Source: Amycolatopsis tolypomycina
GTDB lineage: Bacteria; Actinomycetota; Actinomycetes; Mycobacteriales; Pseudonocardiaceae
Length of the DNA stretch: 64,000 bases
Assembly: GCF_900105945.1 (NCBI RefSeq)
Contig: NZ_FNSO01000004.1
Location: 5,642,001 to 5,706,000 of the forward strand
Direction of reading: 5' to 3'
A program made the translations under genes and the position numbers. A model generated the notes under the pieces. That model made no database searches. It was given only the letters and a program-made list of their open reading frames with translations, and was not told where the DNA came from. Positions 61,392-64,000 of this stretch are shown piece after piece. Positions within the stretch are counted from its first letter, which is position 1. The number at the start of each line of letters is the position of its first letter.

Positions 61392-61730
61392 CGAGCGGCG
61401 CCGAGTTCGCCCCGTCCTACGGGTTACGCTGCGCGTCGGCGAACCGCTCCTCCAAGAGTTCGTACTTGCCGAGGACGATGTCGTCCTGCTGCCGAAGTAG
61501 CGGACGAACCGGCCACCCCTCCGGCCGGGCACGGTAGCCTTTAAGCACCCCGTTCTGCGTACGACGCGTCGCAGAACGTCGTACGGACCCACCCTGCCTG
61601 GCCACGGTTCGGCATGCCGCGTCGCTGCGTGGCACGCCGTGGTCTGCTGGTGCACGAAGCCGGGCAGCGTTGCGCCTATCCTTGGACGATCGTCAAGATA
61701 GACACTAAATCGCCCCTACTCATGGGTAGC
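61392..61730. other. Gene-free stretch of about 340 bp
   Basis: No credible gene; a few short frames overlap without starts. It separates the accessory defence locus from the core tRNA-Asn/dnaG region and may be the accessory-region border. Confidence 0.45.
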
Positions 61731-61760
61731 AAAAAAGCCCAGGTCATCGACCTGGGCTTT
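61731..61760 (-). terminator. Intrinsic terminator of tRNA-Asn
   Basis: A 12-bp perfect stem (AAAGCCCAGGTC with GACCTGGGCTTT, 61734-61760) and a 3-nt loop, followed on the minus strand by a run of six T. It begins 1 bp after the tRNA 3' end. Confidence 0.9.
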
Positions 61761-61761
61761 G

Positions 61762-61834
61762 CTCCCCCGCTTGGACTCGAACCAAGAACCCTCCGGTTAA
61801 CAGCCGAATGCTCTGCCAGTTGAGCTACAGGGGA
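61762..61834 (-). tRNA. tRNA-Asn (GTT)
   Basis: 73 nt on the minus strand. Acceptor TCCCCTG pairs with CGGGGGA (one G-T wobble), discriminator G. The D-arm is GCTCAACTGGCAGAGC. The anticodon arm is TTCGG-CTGTTAA-CCGGA with anticodon GTT. The T-arm is TTGGTTCGAGTCCAA in form. CCA is not encoded. A strong terminator follows directly. Confidence 0.97.
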
Positions 61835-61996
61835 ATGTTGCTCACTTCCGGTGCCGGTCTCTCCGACCGACAAGAAGAACTTTAGACCATGCCCCGGAAG
61901 CGCCGCACACCACCCCCCACTTAGCGCAACCGCCCCCGCGGCGGCGGTTTTCCTGGACAATGGACAGTCGGACGACCTAACGACGGAAGGATGCGG

Positions 61997-62167
61997 ATGA
62001 AGAAGTTCCTGCTGGGGGCAGGCCTGGGGTACGTACTGGGCGCCAAGGCAGGCCGGGGGCGGTACGAGCAGCTCGTGCGCACCTACCGCCGGGTCGTCGA
62101 CCACCCGATGGTCCAGGGTGCCGCCGGTGTTGCGCGTGCCAAGATCGGGGAGAAGCTCAAGCGCTGA
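61997..62167 (+). CDS. YtxH-like small protein (56 aa)
   Basis: ATG at 61997 with GGAAGG 6 bp upstream; a second ATG at 61991 lies too close to that site. It starts MKKFLLGAGLGYVLGAKAGR, a short hydrophobic segment with the glycine pattern of YtxH-type proteins, then GRYEQLVRTYRRVVDHPMVQ. It is a probable small membrane-associated stress protein. Its 3' end overlaps the convergent methyltransferase gene by 11 bp. Confidence 0.8.
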   Translation: MKKFLLGAGLGYVLGAKAGRGRYEQLVRTYRRVVDHPMVQGAAGVARAKIGEKLKR

Positions 62168-62924
62168 CTCGGGCCACGAAGAACACCCGGCGGAACTCGA
62201 ACCACGTGACGCCGTCGGGTCGGGGCGGGTACGCGGAGTCCAACAGCGGTGCCAAAGCCGCGCGGAACTCCGCCCACTCATCGTCGGGCAGGGCCGCGCG
62301 GATCGGGCGCAACGCCGTCCCGGTGATCCACTCCAGCACCGGGGACGGGCCGCGCAACGGCTGCACGTACGTCGTCTCCCAGGCGTCGACCTCGCAGCCC
62401 GCGTCGGCCAGGAGGTTCGCGTACTCCAGGGGGCTCGACACCGCGTCGTCCTCGCGCAGCACCACCTCCGCCAGGCGGGATGCCCAGGTCGGGGACGCCG
62501 CCAGCTCGCGGGTCAGCACGTGCGAAGGTGCGGTGAAATTGCCCGGCACCTGCACCGCCAGCCAGGCGCCCGCAGGCAACCCCGAGGCCCAGCGGCGCAG
62601 CAACGCAGCGTGGTCCGGCACCCACTGCAGGACGGCGTTCGACACCACGACGTCCGTGTCGGGCGACGGTGTCCAATCGCGGACGTCGAGCAGGCTCACG
62701 TCGAGGCCGCGGGCGCGTGCTGCCGCCACCATTTCGGGTGAACTGTCGCTGCACTCCAGGGTCGCCGACGGCCAGCGGTCACGCAGGGACACCGTCAGGT
62801 TGCCCGGGCCGCAGCCGAGGTCCACCACGCGCCGCGGGGACGTGGCGCCGATGCGCGACACCAGGTCGTGGAACGGCCGGGCCCGCAGGTCGGCGTAGTC
62901 GAGGTACTTGCCCGGATCCCACAC
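62157..62924 (-). CDS. tam: Trans-aconitate 2-methyltransferase-like SAM methyltransferase
   Basis: 255 residues from a GTG at 62924 with GGGAGG upstream. It starts VWDPGKYLDYADLRARPFHD, the conserved Tam N-terminus. SAM motif I is RRVVDLGCGPGNLTVSLRDR, motif II ends LECSDSSPEMV and motif III is DVVVSNAVLQWVPDHAALLR. Tam methylates trans-aconitate, a toxic by-product of aconitase. The C-terminal WFEFRRVFFVARV is also typical. Confidence 0.92.
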   Translation of the reverse strand: MWDPGKYLDYADLRARPFHDLVSRIGATSPRRVVDLGCGPGNLTVSLRDRWPSATLECSDSSPEMVAAARARGLDVSLLDVRDWTPSPDTDVVVSNAVLQWVPDHAALLRRWASGLPAGAWLAVQVPGNFTAPSHVLTRELAASPTWASRLAEVVLREDDAVSSPLEYANLLADAGCEVDAWETTYVQPLRGPSPVLEWITGTALRPIRAALPDDEWAEFRAALAPLLDSAYPPRPDGVTWFEFRRVFFVARVSA

Positions 62925-62974
62925 GGCGGCCTCCCACAGAAAACAGTACGCCTGTACTGAGTACGAGCGTACTG

Positions 62975-63496
62975 CTACTCCGCCGGGTTGACCAGCTTCG
63001 CGGCGACCTGCTCGGCGATGGCCTCGACCAGCGCGACGTCGGTGCCCGGGTCCGGCCGGACCTGCAGCACGGTGCCGTCGCGGCCGGGCACCTTGCGCTG
63101 GACGAACCACGCTCCCCCGGCCCCGATCTCCTGCCGGTGCCGCGAGCGGATCGAACCCTCCACGCGCTGGTAGGCCTCGCGCGGCAGCTTGCCCGGCGAC
63201 GGCAGCCGGAACCGGACCGGCGGGAGGTCGGCCAGCACGACCGCCGAGCCCGCCTTCCCCGCCTCGGACGACTCCGTCAGCGTGAACACGCCGTCCGCCC
63301 AGGCCGCCTTGCCGATGAGGTGCCAGCCGACGCGGCGGGCCCCCTCCCCGGCCGGGATCCACAGGCCCAGCGCCGTCACGACCAGGTGGCCGCCGCCCTC
63401 GACCGGGGCGCTGACGACGACGTCCTCGCCGGGTTCCAGGGTGGCGGCGAACCCGTCGGGCGTGCGGTCGCCCAGCAGCCGGCGCAGGAAGCTCAT
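62975..63496 (-). CDS. Conserved hypothetical protein downstream of dnaG
   Basis: 173 residues. MSFLRRLLGDRTPDGFAATL, then a beta-rich body (HLVVTALGLWIPAGEGARRV, GWHLIGKAAWADGVFTLTES) and a C-terminal helix VALVEAIAEQVAAKLVNPAE. It follows dnaG with essentially no gap, an arrangement common in this lineage, and is probably cotranscribed. Function unknown. Confidence 0.85.
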   Translation of the reverse strand: MSFLRRLLGDRTPDGFAATLEPGEDVVVSAPVEGGGHLVVTALGLWIPAGEGARRVGWHLIGKAAWADGVFTLTESSEAGKAGSAVVLADLPPVRFRLPSPGKLPREAYQRVEGSIRSRHRQEIGAGGAWFVQRKVPGRDGTVLQVRPDPGTDVALVEAIAEQVAAKLVNPAE

Positions 63497-63497
63497 C

Positions 63498-64000
63498 TCA
63501 GCTCCACGCGCCGGCGGCCGCCTGCTCGCCGAGCGACTTCTTGTACTGCTCCAACGCGACGAGGTCGCCGAACAGCGCTCGGTAGTCGTCCGGGGCCTCG
63601 ACCGGCGACAGCCGCTGCAGCTTGCCCTTGATCTCCGCGATCTGCCGCCCGACCAGGCTCTCCTGCAGCCGCGCGAGGATCGACGAGATGTACCGGGAGT
63701 CGACCTCGTCCTTGGCCTGCAACGGTTCCACGGCCAGCTCCGACAGCACCCGCCGGACCGTCCCTTCCGGACAGTGCGGGGCGGCCGCGTCCAGCAGCGC
63801 CGGCCCGGTCAGGCCCGATCCCGCGCCGCCGGCCTTCAGCACGGCTTCGTGGACGGCCACGTACACCGGGTGCGTGAAGGCTTCCAGCGGCAGCGCGTCG
63901 TACTCCGGCCCGGCGATCGCGGGCTGCTGCAGCGCCGCCTTGAGCGCCTCGCGCTGCACGGCGAACCGCGGGTCCTTCGGGGCCGGGCGGGCGACGTCCT
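63498..64000 (-). CDS. dnaG: DNA primase, C-terminal part (gene continues beyond the window)
   Basis: The frame is open to the window edge; 167 codons are visible including the stop at 63498. The visible part is the C-terminal helicase-binding region: DPRFAVQREALKAALQQPAI, DALPLEAFTHPVYVAVHEAV, EGTVRRVLSELAVEPLQAKD and a final helix EIKGKLQRLSPVEAPDDYRA. In actinobacteria dnaG lies near tRNA-Asn, as here. DnaG makes RNA primers for replication. Confidence 0.9.
   Translation of the reverse strand, partial: DVARPAPKDPRFAVQREALKAALQQPAIAGPEYDALPLEAFTHPVYVAVHEAVLKAGGAGSGLTGPALLDAAAPHCPEGTVRRVLSELAVEPLQAKDEVDSRYISSILARLQESLVGRQIAEIKGKLQRLSPVEAPDDYRALFGDLVALEQYKKSLGEQAAAGAWS

Noticed and set aside
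61762..61834. tRNA-Asn as attachment site of the elements in this window
   Set aside because: The scar at 8913-8944 (acceptor TAGCTCC) does not match the tRNA-Asn 3' end (CGGGGGA), and no second copy of the tRNA-Asn 3' end is visible.

Overview
This is a GC-rich window (codon third positions dominated by G/C) that reads as actinobacterial, most like Pseudonocardiaceae (Amycolatopsis-type). Supporting signs are Scr1/DUF5753 and TPR-type XRE regulators, a MAB_1171c-type membrane protein, DUF2637 proteins of actinomycete integrative elements, a DevR/DevS pair with an Acg-type nitroreductase, GAF-ANTAR regulators, and dnaG close to tRNA-Asn at the right end. The genus is an inference; no marker gene decides it.

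Layout. (1) 1-9.4 kb, accessory: XRE regulators, a NUDIX hydrolase, an ImmA/IrrE-like plus MAB_1171c pair, a complete IS3-family element (5703-6980) sitting between two unrelated truncated genes, a frameshifted gene, and a tRNA 3'-end fragment (8913-8944) that looks like an attachment-site scar. (2) 9.4-23.8 kb: a catabolic island with a TetR regulator, acyl-CoA ligase, MaoC-like protein, a complete Opp/Dpp-type ABC importer, an amidase, a DAO-type oxidase, a cupin, an aldehyde dehydrogenase and a flavin amine oxidase. Its genes are tied together by a bipartite operator-like motif found at four promoters. (3) 23.8-26.5 kb: an integrative-element module (DUF2637 protein, double-HTH protein, tyrosine integrase), followed by a frameshifted histidine kinase. 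(4) 28-51.5 kb: a stress/dormancy island with two desaturases, STAS and sigma-type regulators, a carboxylate-amine ligase, three DUF5994 paralogues, an HPF/RaiA-like protein, two GAF-ANTAR proteins, SPFH and BON proteins, DevR, an Acg-like nitroreductase, a DevS-like kinase, an alanine-dehydrogenase-like enzyme, two STAS-HATPase fusions and a ShbA-like sigma factor. Several promoters here carry DosR-box-like sequences. (5) 52-55.5 kb: a second, truncated copy of the integrative module, a TetR/SDR pair with twin operators, and a copy of the 133-bp repeat seen at 8.7 kb. (6) 55.7-61.4 kb: a candidate immunity locus, made of a caspase-like peptidase fused to a Ski2-like helicase (broken by a one-base frameshift) and a divergent DUF4209/HEPN-like protein. 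(7) 61.7-64 kb: core genome with tRNA-Asn, a small YtxH-like protein, a trans-aconitate-type methyltransferase, a conserved hypothetical and the 3' part of dnaG.

How the parts work together. The catabolic island looks like import of a peptide- or amide-like amine by the ABC system, hydrolysis by the amidase, oxidation of the amine to an aldehyde by the flavin oxidases, oxidation to an acid by the aldehyde dehydrogenase, and CoA activation by the ligase, all under the local TetR. The dormancy island resembles a DosR-like regulon. The most interesting candidate system is the caspase-helicase plus HEPN locus, placed between an integrative-element relic and tRNA-Asn. Gene decay is frequent: at least seven broken or truncated genes cluster at the mobile-element borders.
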